The notes below the pieces were generated by a model. It was not told the DNA's origin and made no database searches. It worked only from the letters and a program-made list of their open reading frames with translations. From the NCBI RefSeq assembly GCF_963677065.1, contig NZ_OY781872.1, forward strand, positions 2,103,419-2,167,418: 64,000 bases of DNA. The letters run 5' to 3'. Numbering within the stretch: position 1 is the first letter of the stretch; each line of letters begins with the position of its first letter. Positions 35,693-44,326 of this stretch are shown here, one piece after another. A program made the position numbers and the translations under genes. This stretch comes from an uncultured Methanoregula sp. (GTDB lineage Archaea; Halobacteriota; Methanomicrobia; Methanomicrobiales; Methanospirillaceae).

Positions 35693-35848
35693 CTTTTGCC
35701 CAGTTTTTTCCTCAAAAACTCAAGTGTTTTAGAATTTAAGAATAAAATCACCCTGCTTGAATAAAAAAAAGTCGTGAATCATCCTTTTTAACGTTCATCA
35801 TTGTTTCTTGCACCAATTTGATTTTTTTCACAAACCTTTTGAAAGACG

Positions 35849-35858
35849 GATATATATT
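35849..35858 (+). promoter_or_regulatory. TATA box deciding the start of the 288-aa surface protein
   Basis: GATATATATT centred near 35854 predicts transcription starting at about 35880. That excludes the first in-frame ATG at 35865 and favours the ATG at 35886. Confidence 0.5.
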
Positions 35859-35885
35859 TACTGAATGAAATCTGTACTATCTGCA

Positions 35886-36752
35886 ATGGATAAGAAAGCG
35901 GTAATGTACGGTATTCTGGCACTGGTTATTCTTCTTATCATAGCCCTTGTCATAAAACCCATTGCCACCGGCCAACCGGTAAATATCGGACTCCCGTCAT
36001 CCGCCACCCCAGTTCCAACCCCGTTGATTCCATTAAACCCTTCGGGAACTGCCGGTACAAACGGGGTCCCGGTCACACCATTACAATCCCTGTTACAAAC
36101 TCCGGTTTCCACAACCGTTTCAACCCCGGTTCCAACCTGGAATGCGAAGGTAAAAGATGTGGGTTTTGTTGATCCTTCCACGTATGGCCTCAGCACAAAC
36201 CAGTCCTTTCCCAATAGCACAAGAATCGACAGTGTTTCTCCAGTTGTCAACATGACTACCTATGCCACATTTTCTGGCGCTTTAAGTGGTACGACCCAGA
36301 TTATGTATATCCCGTTTCCCTATTGGGAACTCTGGTATACCGTGGATCCCCAGCCAGAAAGAAAAACTACTCAGGTTTCTATAACACCCACGCTGGGCTC
36401 CGGGGCATCCGCCAGTGGTATAAGTGGTTCATATACAACCGTCAAACCTCAGTTTACTCTTCAGGTGATGGATGCGAATGATCCAAACCGTATCGTGAGG
36501 GTAATTTCCCCTCCGGGGGGAATAGACCTCAATCTCTGGATGGGTGTTACACCCACTACTCCGGCAAATTCAGTCTTAAAACAAAGGCCCACTGCTGCTC
36601 AAACTCTGGATCCAAAAACCCTTGATCCCCGTCCATGGAAGGAAAAATTTTTCGAAGGGCAGAAAGACTATTATTTCATCATCAATTCCCAGAATCTGAA
36701 ATCATATAAAATAGAAATAAAAGTACCTACCAAATATATCGGGCAGTATTGA
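35886..36752 (+). CDS. Membrane-anchored surface protein, unknown function
   Basis: A 288-residue protein with an N-terminal anchor helix (about residues 6-26), a Thr/Pro/Val-rich linker (about 30-85) and one external beta-rich domain with Asn-X-Ser/Thr sites. It is not a lipoprotein, as no lipobox is present. It is divergent from the archaellin gene but has no archaellum signature. Similar anchored, PT-rich proteins are common in Methanomicrobiales. The start was chosen from the TATA position. Function unknown. Confidence 0.7.
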   Translation: MDKKAVMYGILALVILLIIALVIKPIATGQPVNIGLPSSATPVPTPLIPLNPSGTAGTNGVPVTPLQSLLQTPVSTTVSTPVPTWNAKVKDVGFVDPSTYGLSTNQSFPNSTRIDSVSPVVNMTTYATFSGALSGTTQIMYIPFPYWELWYTVDPQPERKTTQVSITPTLGSGASASGISGSYTTVKPQFTLQVMDANDPNRIVRVISPPGGIDLNLWMGVTPTTPANSVLKQRPTAAQTLDPKTLDPRPWKEKFFEGQKDYYFIINSQNLKSYKIEIKVPTKYIGQY

Positions 36753-36770
36753 TCTATTTTCGGTCATACC

Positions 36771-36781
36771 TTTTTATATAT
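36771..36781 (+). promoter_or_regulatory. Orphan TATA box
   Basis: TTTTTATATAT is centred 25 nt upstream of the ATG at 36801, as in leaderless genes, and points into the gap. Confidence 0.45.
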
Positions 36782-36800
36782 TCAGTAATGGTTCAGGAAG

Positions 36801-36878
36801 ATGAAATGCGTTCTCTGTGAGAATTATGTACTCTGGAGAGATCATTTCGACGTACAAAACGCTCCTAATCTTGCGTAA
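36801..36878 (+). CDS. Possible leaderless 25-aa micro-ORF with a CxxC motif
   Basis: A 25-codon ORF starting MKCVLCENYV, with C3-x2-C6 as in zinc knuckles and no further domain. It starts exactly where the orphan TATA box predicts. It could be a true microprotein, a leader peptide for the structured region that follows at 36890, or a fragment of a decayed zinc-ribbon gene. Coding cannot be shown from this sequence alone. Confidence 0.3.
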   Translation: MKCVLCENYVLWRDHFDVQNAPNLA

Positions 36879-36889
36879 CATTTATGACA

Positions 36890-37109
36890 GGGGGTCGGGC
36901 GGTGTGCTTCCGGTGCCAGCAAAACATTGGTATGCGGGTAAGCGTCCTTGGAAATTTTCTCGGGGATTGGTTGGTTACAAGCTGCAACGTATCAATGTAC
37001 CCGCACGACCCCCCTTAGTCCCTCAAATCTCTAATCCGAATTCGTGTAGTTTTACGGGTGGATCGGAGAGATTGTTCCGGATGTTCAGCTGAGGGGGTCG
37101 CATGGGTAC
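36890..37109 (+). ncRNA. Candidate structured RNA with mutually exclusive pairings
   Basis: The segment CGACCCCC (37006-37013) can pair with GGGGGTCG upstream (36890-36897) or with an identical GGGGGTCG downstream (37093-37100). The upstream fold is supported by TGCGGGTA (36933-36940) with TACCCGCA (36998-37005). The downstream fold is supported by GTACCC (36997-37002) with GGGTAC (37104-37109). The overlap of these partners means only one fold can form at a time, as in switches or attenuators. No known RNA family was recognised. It may also be remains of a DNA element. Confidence 0.35.
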
Positions 37110-37368
37110 AAAATTGTGCAAGGGGATAGATGCTAATCAAAAAAGGTTTTCTCCAGAGCGGAGTTATGCACTCTCCTCCTGTTATGAAGTTGCAAAGCAT
37201 CTTTTTCATCGTTAACCTCTGGTGCGTGTCTGACCTGAATAACGGTGCGAATCGCAGACCTATCAAGTGGATGGTGGGGGGATAATATCTGCTTTAATAA
37301 CGGTTTAAAAAAAAGAATTTTTACCTGATTTTTGCCTGGTTGATGTAGTGATTGTGGGAATAACATCT

Positions 37369-37746
37369 TTAATCGAATTTTTTCTTTCCCATGGATTCAA
37401 TGTACATGTACTCCTTTCCGACTTCTATGGTACCCTGTTTGTCTTCAGGGATCGCAATCTCGAAATTGGAGTAATCTTTCATATCCATCAGCTGGGCCAT
37501 GGTTCCGGCAATTGAAAGAACCTGACCGCTCTTGCGCTCGACAACCGGCACATAGGTCTTTGCCGAGACGGGCTGGACAATTGAACGTTTGACCCCGTCA
37601 AAAATTCCTACCGCATCGATACGGGCTTTTGCAGCTCCGTGCTTTCCTGGTTTTGAGGTTGCAATTCCGACAACCCGGCATGGTTCATCCTCAATAACAA
37701 TGTAGCGGCCTTCTTTGATCTTTCCAATTTCTGTCTGTTCCTTCAT
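37369..37746 (-). CDS. Translation initiation factor aIF5A
   Basis: A 125-residue protein with the hypusine loop SKPGKHGAAK (modified Lys35) in the N-terminal SH3-like domain and a C-terminal OB domain. aIF5A binds the ribosome and helps the passage through difficult peptide bonds such as poly-proline. Divergent from the FBPase gene, with an AT-rich minus-strand box near 37780-37790. Slightly shorter than usual, but all core parts are present. Confidence 0.96.
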   Translation of the reverse strand: MKEQTEIGKIKEGRYIVIEDEPCRVVGIATSKPGKHGAAKARIDAVGIFDGVKRSIVQPVSAKTYVPVVERKSGQVLSIAGTMAQLMDMKDYSNFEIAIPEDKQGTIEVGKEYMYIESMGKKKFD

Positions 37747-37839
37747 TTTTACACCCGAATTTACTATTTTGTAATCGTGTTAGTAATTTATCTCTATTGC
37801 ATTACATAAATACAGCGTTGATAGAGGAACCTGTACCCT

Positions 37840-38616
37840 ATGGATTTTTTTTCAGCCTGCAATGAGATGGCCGCTGACGTAATCGAGAGTATATCGGATC
37901 TTGTGGGAACCCCCGATGGTGGAGTAACCGTAAAGATGGGTGCCGACCTCACGCCGACAAAAAAGATCGACCAGGTTGCAGAAGACTGCATTGTACGGTA
38001 TCTTCAGGACAACGGTCTCTGCTCGCTTCTCATAAGTGAAGAAGCCGGTAATGTCCGGATGGATGGGGATGAAGGCACCATTTATCTCGATCCGGTCGAC
38101 GGAACCTTCAACGCCCTGGCAGGAATCCCTTTTTATGCCTTATCCATAGCCTTTGCAACGGATGGCATCACACGGAAAGCATTCGTTCGCAACCTTGCTT
38201 TCGATGAGACATTTACTGCGGAACTTGGCAATGGCGCGCGGTGTAATGGCAGATATATCAGAACCTCACATGTAAAGAGTCTTGACGAATGTGCAGTCAG
38301 TGTATATGGCAGGAAGTTCAATCCTTCCGGTGTCATGCATCTCGGGCAGAAAATTAGGAGGTGGCGTCTTTTGGGCGCTTCTGCCCTGGAACTCTGCTAT
38401 GTAGCATCAGGCCGGATCGATGCGTTTATCGATCTTCGTGGAACCCTTCGGGTTACAGATGCAGCGGCCGGGATGCTTATCTGTTCAGAATCCGGTGGTC
38501 GTGTAACCGATCTGGATGGAAAAGACGTACAGTTTCCTGATGATGTCCGAATCGGCCGTTGTCTGGTTGCAACCAATGGCAAAATCCATCATAAAGTGAT
38601 TGAATATCTGAGGTGA
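37840..38616 (+). CDS. Fructose-1,6-bisphosphatase/inositol monophosphatase family protein
   Basis: A 258-residue metal-dependent phosphatase of the archaeal FBPase/IMPase class (type IV). Metal-binding motifs are Glu67-Glu68 (SEEAG), D84-PVDGT and the C-terminal TDAAAG. It removes phosphate from fructose 1,6-bisphosphate in gluconeogenesis and/or myo-inositol phosphate for inositol lipids. A TATA-like box at about 37803-37811 fits a short leader. It forms an operon with NAD kinase, whose ATG lies 4 bases after its stop. Confidence 0.93.
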   Translation: MDFFSACNEMAADVIESISDLVGTPDGGVTVKMGADLTPTKKIDQVAEDCIVRYLQDNGLCSLLISEEAGNVRMDGDEGTIYLDPVDGTFNALAGIPFYALSIAFATDGITRKAFVRNLAFDETFTAELGNGARCNGRYIRTSHVKSLDECAVSVYGRKFNPSGVMHLGQKIRRWRLLGASALELCYVASGRIDAFIDLRGTLRVTDAAAGMLICSESGGRVTDLDGKDVQFPDDVRIGRCLVATNGKIHHKVIEYLR

Positions 38617-38620
38617 GAAG

Positions 38621-39433
38621 ATGAAAGCACTCATCGTTTCCCGGATTGATAATCGGGATGCACTGGCATTCAGCCTTAAAATCAGGGAGACCCTGGAGCA
38701 GGAAGGCTGCTCTGCGGCTTTTGACACAGATACTGCGGCCTCGCTCGGTATCACTGGCACGTCTCTCCTGAATGCCCATGCAGATTTTTGCATCATCATT
38801 GGTGGCGACGGAACCATCCTGCGGACCATACAGCAGCTGGAAAACCCGATTCCCGTTCTTGGGATCAACTGGGGGGAAGTCGGGTTCCTTGCCGATCTCG
38901 AACCTGCCCAGGCCCTTTCATTTATCAAACAGATTCCCTCGGGTTTCACGGTAGAAGAGCGGATGAGGATCGCTCTTGTCAAGGACGGCACCTGCCTCGG
39001 GGTTGCTCTCAACGAAGCCCTCATCGTCACTACCCGGCCTGCCAAGATGCTTCGTTTTACAATCGTAGTCGATGGCGTTGCCGCAGAACAGTTCCGGGCG
39101 GACGGTCTCCTGATCAGCACCCCGACCGGTTCAACTGCCTATGCAATGAGTGCCGGGGGTCCTATTGTTGATCCCCGCATCCAGGGATTCCTGCTTGTTC
39201 CGCTTGCGCCGTACATGCTCTCGTCCCGGCCTCACCTGATCAGCAGCAGGCGCAATCTCACCGTCCGGCTTGAGAGTTCCAAAACCGCGAACCTGGTTAT
39301 TGACGGGCAGCAGACCTACGAACTGGGAACAGTCTCGTCGATTGAAGTGATGATGTTTGAAAAACCCGCCCTGTTCATTGATGTGAAACGGAATTTTTTC
39401 GAAAAAGTGGACAACAAACTCCGCCGGCTTTGA
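38621..39433 (+). CDS. nadK: NAD kinase
   Basis: A 270-residue ATP-NAD kinase making NADP from NAD. It has the GGDGT motif at residues 61-65, the NEALIV segment near 127 and the substrate-binding [16 protein letters not shown] near 165-180. The archaeal form uses ATP or polyphosphate. Together with the FBPase-like protein it forms a two-gene operon; in some archaea these domains are fused, which supports the pairing. Confidence 0.95.
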   Translation: MKALIVSRIDNRDALAFSLKIRETLEQEGCSAAFDTDTAASLGITGTSLLNAHADFCIIIGGDGTILRTIQQLENPIPVLGINWGEVGFLADLEPAQALSFIKQIPSGFTVEERMRIALVKDGTCLGVALNEALIVTTRPAKMLRFTIVVDGVAAEQFRADGLLISTPTGSTAYAMSAGGPIVDPRIQGFLLVPLAPYMLSSRPHLISSRRNLTVRLESSKTANLVIDGQQTYELGTVSSIEVMMFEKPALFIDVKRNFFEKVDNKLRRL

Positions 39434-39678
39434 TTTTACGTTACCGGATTCCTGAAAATCCGGTTTTAATCGCCTGCTGCAATCCTGCATAGTATGTTAA
39501 CCTGAAGGGTATGGCACCTGGTCCGGCCTATGCAAATTTCTCTCTTACAAGTATCCTTTGGACCGTTTCCTGAACCTCGCGTGGCTTTTCTCTTGGGTAT
39601 CAGGTATCCCTTGAAATAACGGCGGTTACTTCATACATTTTATCTTGGAAGCCGATCTACTACTTGAAAGGTGCTTCC

Positions 39679-40182
39679 GTGCAGGTCTCCATGAAACTCG
39701 AGATGAAAGATTCACCGGGTCAACTTGTTGCAGCGTTAAAACCAATCTCCGATGTGGGGGGAAACATCAAAGCGGTCATCCACCAGCGGGAACCCGATTC
39801 AGATACCGATACCCTGGATGTGCAGATCGTTCTGGAACTGCCTGAAGGGAGACTGGACAAACTCAAGATCCTTCTCCAGGAGCAGGGTGTCCATATCCAA
39901 AGAATCGGTGAGGAACGGCTGCTTTACAAAAGGACCGTTATCATGATCGGGCACCTGATGCATACCGATCTCTCCGATACGGTCGATCAGATCGATTCCA
40001 CCGGCTTTGCGGAAGTCAGCGAGCTCTCCATGAGCATGCCGGCGGTGAACGAGAGATCCTCGTCACGGATAACCATCAAATCCATCAGCCGGGATGATAT
40101 GGCCGCAGCTCTCACCATCCTTCGCCGTGTGGCACACCAGAAATCCCTTCTTCTTGTTGAACCCCTGGAGGATATCGCATGA
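39679..40182 (+). CDS. ACT-domain regulatory protein upstream of homoserine dehydrogenase
   Basis: A protein of about 167 residues with one clear N-terminal ACT domain (KLEMKDSPGQLVAALKPISD) and a second related alpha/beta part (about 90-165). ACT domains bind amino acids and control enzymes of their synthesis. Start is uncertain: GTG at 39679 is preceded by a GGTG ribosome-site-like sequence; a TTG (39664) and an ATG (39691) are alternatives. It overlaps the homoserine dehydrogenase start by 4 bases (ATGA). Since that enzyme lacks its own ACT domain, this protein is likely its regulatory subunit. Confidence 0.8.
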   Translation: MQVSMKLEMKDSPGQLVAALKPISDVGGNIKAVIHQREPDSDTDTLDVQIVLELPEGRLDKLKILLQEQGVHIQRIGEERLLYKRTVIMIGHLMHTDLSDTVDQIDSTGFAEVSELSMSMPAVNERSSSRITIKSISRDDMAAALTILRRVAHQKSLLLVEPLEDIA

Positions 40183-41168
40183 TGCGTGTGGCACTCATCG
40201 GTATGGGCTCTGTCGGGAGAGGCGTTGCAGAAACCCTGTCAAAAAAAGATCTCGGTGTTGTCATTACCGGACTTGCCGATTCACGGAGCGGTTGCATGGA
40301 CCCGGCCGGTATCGATATTCCCGCGGTCCTGGCAGCCAAGAAAAAAAACGGTCTCTGCGGCAGTGCTGACATCTCTGCCGAAGATGTCATAAAGGAGGCC
40401 GATTATGATGCCCTCATCGAAGTTACCCCGACAAATGCGCTGACCGGGGAGCCCGCTATTGGATATATCAGAGCTGCACTTGCACAAAAGAAACATGTTG
40501 TAACCTCCAACAAAGGCCCTATTGCCCTTGCCTGCAAGGAGCTCAGGGCTCTGGCACAGAAAAACCAGGTTTCTCTCCGTTACGAAGCTACCGTAGCCGG
40601 TGCTATCCCGGTGATGCATGTGCTGGAGCATGGTCTTGCCGGCAATGAAATTCTTGGTCTGTACGGTGTCCTGAATGGCACGTGCAATTATATCCTGACC
40701 CGGATGGCCGCAGAGGGTCTTACGTACGAGCAGGCTCTTCTTGAAGCCCGCGAGATGGGATATGCTGAAGCCGATCCCACATATGATGTACAGGGAATCG
40801 ATGCCGCAATAAAGCTGGTGATCCTTGCCAATACTATCTGGGATAACGGCGCAACGCTTGATCAGGTTGACCGGACGGGTATTGATCTCCTGACCGCGGA
40901 TGCACTACGGCTGGCCGAAGATGAAGGCTGTACAATACGGCTGATAGCAGAGGCTATTCCCCGGAAAAAAATCCTGCGGGTCTCGCCACGGATCATTGAG
41001 AAGAACCATCCTCTCGTTGTTGAAGGCACGCTCAATGCCCTGACCCTTGAAACCGATCTTGCCAAGGAGATTACCTTAATCGGGCGGGGAGCAGGTTCGA
41101 TCGAGACTGCGAGTGCTATCATCGGTGACCTGCTTTTTATCCGCGATCACTATGTCCAGCGTACTTGA
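40179..41168 (+). CDS. hom: Homoserine dehydrogenase
   Basis: A 329-residue NAD(P)-dependent enzyme converting aspartate semialdehyde to homoserine for threonine and methionine. The dinucleotide loop is GMGSVGRGV (residues 8-16); the catalytic region is YEATVAGAIPVM, with GILNGT-like GVLNGTCNYIL and the AEADPTYDVQGIDAAIKL signature. It stops after the catalytic domain, without the C-terminal ACT domain present in many bacterial homologues; the ACT protein upstream probably replaces it. The next gene overlaps its end by 17 bases. Confidence 0.95.
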   Translation: MMRVALIGMGSVGRGVAETLSKKDLGVVITGLADSRSGCMDPAGIDIPAVLAAKKKNGLCGSADISAEDVIKEADYDALIEVTPTNALTGEPAIGYIRAALAQKKHVVTSNKGPIALACKELRALAQKNQVSLRYEATVAGAIPVMHVLEHGLAGNEILGLYGVLNGTCNYILTRMAAEGLTYEQALLEAREMGYAEADPTYDVQGIDAAIKLVILANTIWDNGATLDQVDRTGIDLLTADALRLAEDEGCTIRLIAEAIPRKKILRVSPRIIEKNHPLVVEGTLNALTLETDLAKEITLIGRGAGSIETASAIIGDLLFIRDHYVQRT

Positions 41169-42261
41169 ACACCGGCGTGACTACCTGCGGCTGATGAGGC
41201 AGTTCACTCTGGACAAAGGCTTTTTCACGATAACTGATATCCAGAAGGCTGCAGATATCCCCCGCAGTACGGCACAGGACTGGGTATACCGGCTGCAAAA
41301 TGAAGGCTGCGTACTTTTAAAGGAGGAGAAACGCGGGAGGGCTGCAGCCCGTTATGCTGCGATCAGTGCAATGCCTGCAAGTACCTGTCGGCGGATTTTC
41401 ACTACCGTTGATAAGGACCAGGTTGCGATTTTTCATGAATGTATCAGCGGGGCCTGTGCGGCCTTCTGCGGGTACCATCATGCCCTGGCCGGGGGAGTTC
41501 TCTCACATGTAGAACGCGACGGGACTCTTCTGAAGGAAATGGCAGATGTTGGTGAGCATGAGATCCGGGTGGGACTCCCACCGCTTGCAGCAGTGGGCGT
41601 CTGCAGTGTTGAGAGGCACGGGGATGAAATTATCCAGACCCTCCGCTGCGTCGGAGGTCCTGCATATTCGCTCACCGATATGATGGCCCGGGCAGATGGA
41701 ATACTTCGGGTTGAACCCCGCCACGTCGGCCCTGTTGTTGAGGGAAAAATCTGGACTTCTGCCTGCCTGCATGTTATCATAGGTATTGACGATACGGATA
41801 ACCACGAAGGGGGAGCTACGTTTGCCCTTGCCCTTGCCCTCCTGAATCATCTGTCCGGGATCAAGGGAGTCCTTCCCATAAGCCATCACGTGGTGATGCT
41901 CAATCCGGATGTTGTTTGCAAAACTGCGGGAAATTCGGCAAGTTATATAGAAATTGCAGTCATTCCCACTCTATTTCCTGACCTTGCTGACCGTGTCCGC
42001 AGGTTCGTATCCGATGAATCCTATTCGCTCAACTGGGGGGTAGCCATCAGGACCGGATTTTCTGACCGTGATGGGCTGCGGGAATATGGCCGGTTCGTGC
42101 GGGAAGGGATAATAACAAGGGAGGTTACGGAGGCAACTGCTGAGCGCTGTGAGGTTGTTCTCTTTGGAGGAAATGGTGTAATCGGAGCTCTTGGAGCTGT
42201 AGCGTTGGCAGGACTTTCCCATGAAATCCATCTTGACCCAAATAAGAATGATTTTATTTGA
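41152..42261 (+). CDS. Winged-helix/IDDTD-domain fusion protein
   Basis: A 369-residue protein. Residues about 5-65 form a winged helix (ITDIQKAADIPRSTAQDWVYRLQ). A cysteine-containing middle part (about 80-205) is followed by a C-terminal domain that starts HVIIGIDDTDNHEGGATFAL, a motif known from the ATP-binding part of tRNA-Ile2 agmatinylcytidine synthetase (TiaS) and, as I recall, from methanogenesis marker protein 11. The fusion with an HTH is unusual. The start at 41152 overlaps hom by 17 bases, so it is co-expressed with homoserine synthesis genes. Function is open: regulator, RNA-modifying enzyme or both. Confidence 0.7.
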   Translation: MSSVLEHRRDYLRLMRQFTLDKGFFTITDIQKAADIPRSTAQDWVYRLQNEGCVLLKEEKRGRAAARYAAISAMPASTCRRIFTTVDKDQVAIFHECISGACAAFCGYHHALAGGVLSHVERDGTLLKEMADVGEHEIRVGLPPLAAVGVCSVERHGDEIIQTLRCVGGPAYSLTDMMARADGILRVEPRHVGPVVEGKIWTSACLHVIIGIDDTDNHEGGATFALALALLNHLSGIKGVLPISHHVVMLNPDVVCKTAGNSASYIEIAVIPTLFPDLADRVRRFVSDESYSLNWGVAIRTGFSDRDGLREYGRFVREGIITREVTEATAERCEVVLFGGNGVIGALGAVALAGLSHEIHLDPNKNDFI

Positions 42262-42418
42262 ATTTCTCTATAATGGGATTAGCGTCTGATTTCAGCACTG
42301 TTTGTTTTGATCACATCATCCGTTTCAAAAATTCATATAGTAACCTATTAATAGGAAGATGCAAAATAACCCATCATACATTGTCTTGCCTGAACGCAGG
42401 CATTTTTGGAGTAGTTAC

Positions 42419-42814
42419 ATGGCATTTACCAAGAAGAATGAAGAAGCAGTATCACCTGTCATCGGCGTGATCCTGATGGTCGCCATCACGGTGATCCTCG
42501 CAGCCGTCATTGCTGCGTTCGTGTTCGGCATGGCCGGGAATATCAAGTCCTCGAAGACGGTTGGTGTGACGCTTACTCTGAATGCAAGCAATTATGGTGT
42601 TGCAACGATCTCCGGCGGAACGGATCTCCCGTCTCTGAACTCGGTCAACTACAGTGTTAACGGTGGATCAGAACTGACAATATTCCCCTCTGGCACGATA
42701 GGTGTAGGAAAATATAACACTACCATCGGTACGATTGCTAAAGGCTCACGGGTTCTGCTCATCGGGTACTTCAACGATGGATCAAGTCAGATCTTAGTCG
42801 ATAAACAGTTCTAA
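42419..42814 (+). CDS. Type IV pilin-like protein 1
   Basis: A 131-residue pilin with a short leader (MAFTKKNEEA), a class III signal site before VSPVIGVILMVAITVIL and a core helix of about 25 residues, then a small beta-rich head (archaeal type pilin N-terminal family). It is the first of two tandem copies with nearly identical 5' halves. The start at 42419 was chosen because the leader matches that of the second copy; upstream codons look non-coding. Likely an adhesion pilin; no pilus motor genes are near. Confidence 0.87.
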   Translation: MAFTKKNEEAVSPVIGVILMVAITVILAAVIAAFVFGMAGNIKSSKTVGVTLTLNASNYGVATISGGTDLPSLNSVNYSVNGGSELTIFPSGTIGVGKYNTTIGTIAKGSRVLLIGYFNDGSSQILVDKQF

Positions 42815-42831
42815 CCCTTTGAGGTGAAAAA

Positions 42832-43230
42832 ATGACTTCAAAAATCAGAACGAATGAAGAAGCAGTATCACCCGTCATCGGCGTGATCCTGATGGTCGCC
42901 ATCACGGTGATCCTCGCAGCCGTCATTGCTGCATTTGTATTTGGTATGGCCGGGAATATCCAGTCATCCAAGACCGTTGGTGTGACACTTACCCTGAATT
43001 CAAGCAATTTTGCAGTTGCGACGATTTCCGGTGGAACCGATCTAGCGTCACTGAACTCGGTCAACTACAGCGTTAACGGCGGGACTGAAGTGACAATATT
43101 CCCCAGTGGTACGATTGGTGTTGGCAAATATAACACATCTACCGCTGCCATTGCCAAGGGTTCCAGAGTCCTGCTCATAGGATACTTCAACGACGGAACC
43201 AACCAGATTCTCGTTGACAAACAATTCTAA
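42832..43230 (+). CDS. Type IV pilin-like protein 2
   Basis: A 132-residue paralogue of the preceding pilin, 17 bases downstream. Leader MTSKIRTNEEA, cleavage before VSPVIGVILMVAITVIL, and the same head with substitutions (for example NSSNFAVATISGG). An AGGTGA sequence 7 bases before the ATG is a good ribosome site. A recent tandem duplication; the two probably form one pilus in different amounts or serve variation. Confidence 0.87.
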   Translation: MTSKIRTNEEAVSPVIGVILMVAITVILAAVIAAFVFGMAGNIQSSKTVGVTLTLNSSNFAVATISGGTDLASLNSVNYSVNGGTEVTIFPSGTIGVGKYNTSTAAIAKGSRVLLIGYFNDGTNQILVDKQF

Positions 43231-43362
43231 TCCTTTTTTATTTGTCAAATTAGATTTTTTGTTATCCTCTGCTGTATACATTTCTCCTGTTCACGTTCAA
43301 TCAGGTATCTATTCCGATTCGTCACCTTCATTAATCGTCCCGTTGATAATCTTCCGTATATC

Positions 43363-43893
43363 ATGACCCGGATCAATATCGCGCTCATCCTCCAGTGCCT
43401 CACGCTCCTTGTCCCGCTGAACCTTTATATTGTTGGCGACTGGCTGGGATCGGGTATCCAGTGGGCATTGTTCAGGTACCAGGAAACCTATGCCGGCACA
43501 AGTATCATTCCCTTTACCAGCGATCTCGGGTATATCATTTCCGGTACGATCACGGGACGAACTGCTCTTTCAATGTTTGCCGGAGCATGTGGCTCATGCC
43601 TGCTGATTGTTGCGTTCTGCCTGGTTCTCTTCCCATCCCCGGCCGAACCGGAAAAACGAATGAAAATTGCCGGTATCCTGACCCTGGCTGGCGGGTTGGT
43701 ATTTTTAGGATCCTCTTTCCTCCAGTATGGTATTTTCCTGAATGGACCTGCTGGTTTGACTATTCCTGTCGGGATTCCCCTAGTTCTCATAATCGGCTGG
43801 ATTGCAGACAGCGGGTTTTATCTTCGGTTCTTTCCCTATGATGAAGAATCCGGGGAAGAGGATGATGTGTCTGAAAATGCACCCGGAGTTTAA
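43363..43893 (+). CDS. Four-helix membrane protein, unknown
   Basis: A 176-residue membrane protein with four hydrophobic segments (about residues 5-25, 65-90, 100-122 and 128-150) and an acidic cytoplasmic tail (DEESGEEDDVSE). No catalytic or transport motif was recognised. The first external loop is long (about 28-62) and Thr/Tyr-rich. It follows the pilin pair, but 130 bases away with no sign of co-transcription. Function unknown. Confidence 0.65.
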   Translation: MTRINIALILQCLTLLVPLNLYIVGDWLGSGIQWALFRYQETYAGTSIIPFTSDLGYIISGTITGRTALSMFAGACGSCLLIVAFCLVLFPSPAEPEKRMKIAGILTLAGGLVFLGSSFLQYGIFLNGPAGLTIPVGIPLVLIIGWIADSGFYLRFFPYDEESGEEDDVSENAPGV

Positions 43894-44060
43894 CGTAATA
43901 AATCCGGGCTGTCTCTATTAGGGAATACATATTCCCATCTCTGTTTTTATTCCTTGAATTTCTTGAAAGATATTTGGGTGCGGTGCGTGATCTTCCTGGA
44001 ATCCCTCCGCAGGAATTCCATTATTTGGGTATTGTGCAAACCGGAGAAAAACGGGTTTTA

Positions 44061-44145
44061 TGCGAGGAGCCGGATTCGAACCGGCGAACCCCTGCGGGAA
44101 TGGACCCTAAATCCATCGCCTTTGACCTGGCTCGGCGATCCTCGC
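44061..44145 (-). tRNA. tRNA-Leu (anticodon UAG)
   Basis: An 85-nt class II tRNA on the minus strand. The acceptor stem GCGAGGA/TCCTCGC, T-arm CGGTTCGAATCCG and a long variable arm are clear. The anticodon stem ATGGA/TCCAT encloses the loop TTTAGGG, giving anticodon UAG for CUN leucine codons. No intron; the CCA end is not encoded. AT-rich upstream sequence (about 44155-44175) may be its promoter. Confidence 0.95.
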
Positions 44146-44326
44146 TCGATTGTTCTTTTGTAATTTTACGGGTTTTACGTGAAACATCACATCTGACCCG
44201 AAATCCCGCACCTTTGGCCGGTCTTAAGTATCCACGCGTTCATGCAGGTACCGGTTTTCCTTCCTGCCCGGTATATTTTGTCCGGGTGGCGATAAGAGGA
44301 TATCGCCAGCATCATGGAAATCCAGG
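44146..44326. other. Gap between tRNA-Leu and kup
   Basis: Apart from the probable tRNA promoter, nothing is recognised here; the kup gene ends at 44327. Confidence 0.4.

Larger units (their letters stand above)
36753..37368. other. 616-bp gap with a micro-ORF and strong nested inverted repeats
   Basis: No conventional gene is recognised. A TATA box, a 25-codon ORF and a region of alternative RNA pairings (separate entries) occupy 36771-37109. The remaining part up to aIF5A (37110-37368) shows no clear structure, apart from A/T-runs near 37305-37322 that could end aIF5A or convergent transcripts. Confidence 0.4.

Noticed and set aside
36817..37092. A 91-aa plus-strand ORF in the structured gap
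   Set aside because: It runs through the inverted repeats without a domain pattern and lacks a ribosome site; the RNA-structure explanation fits better.
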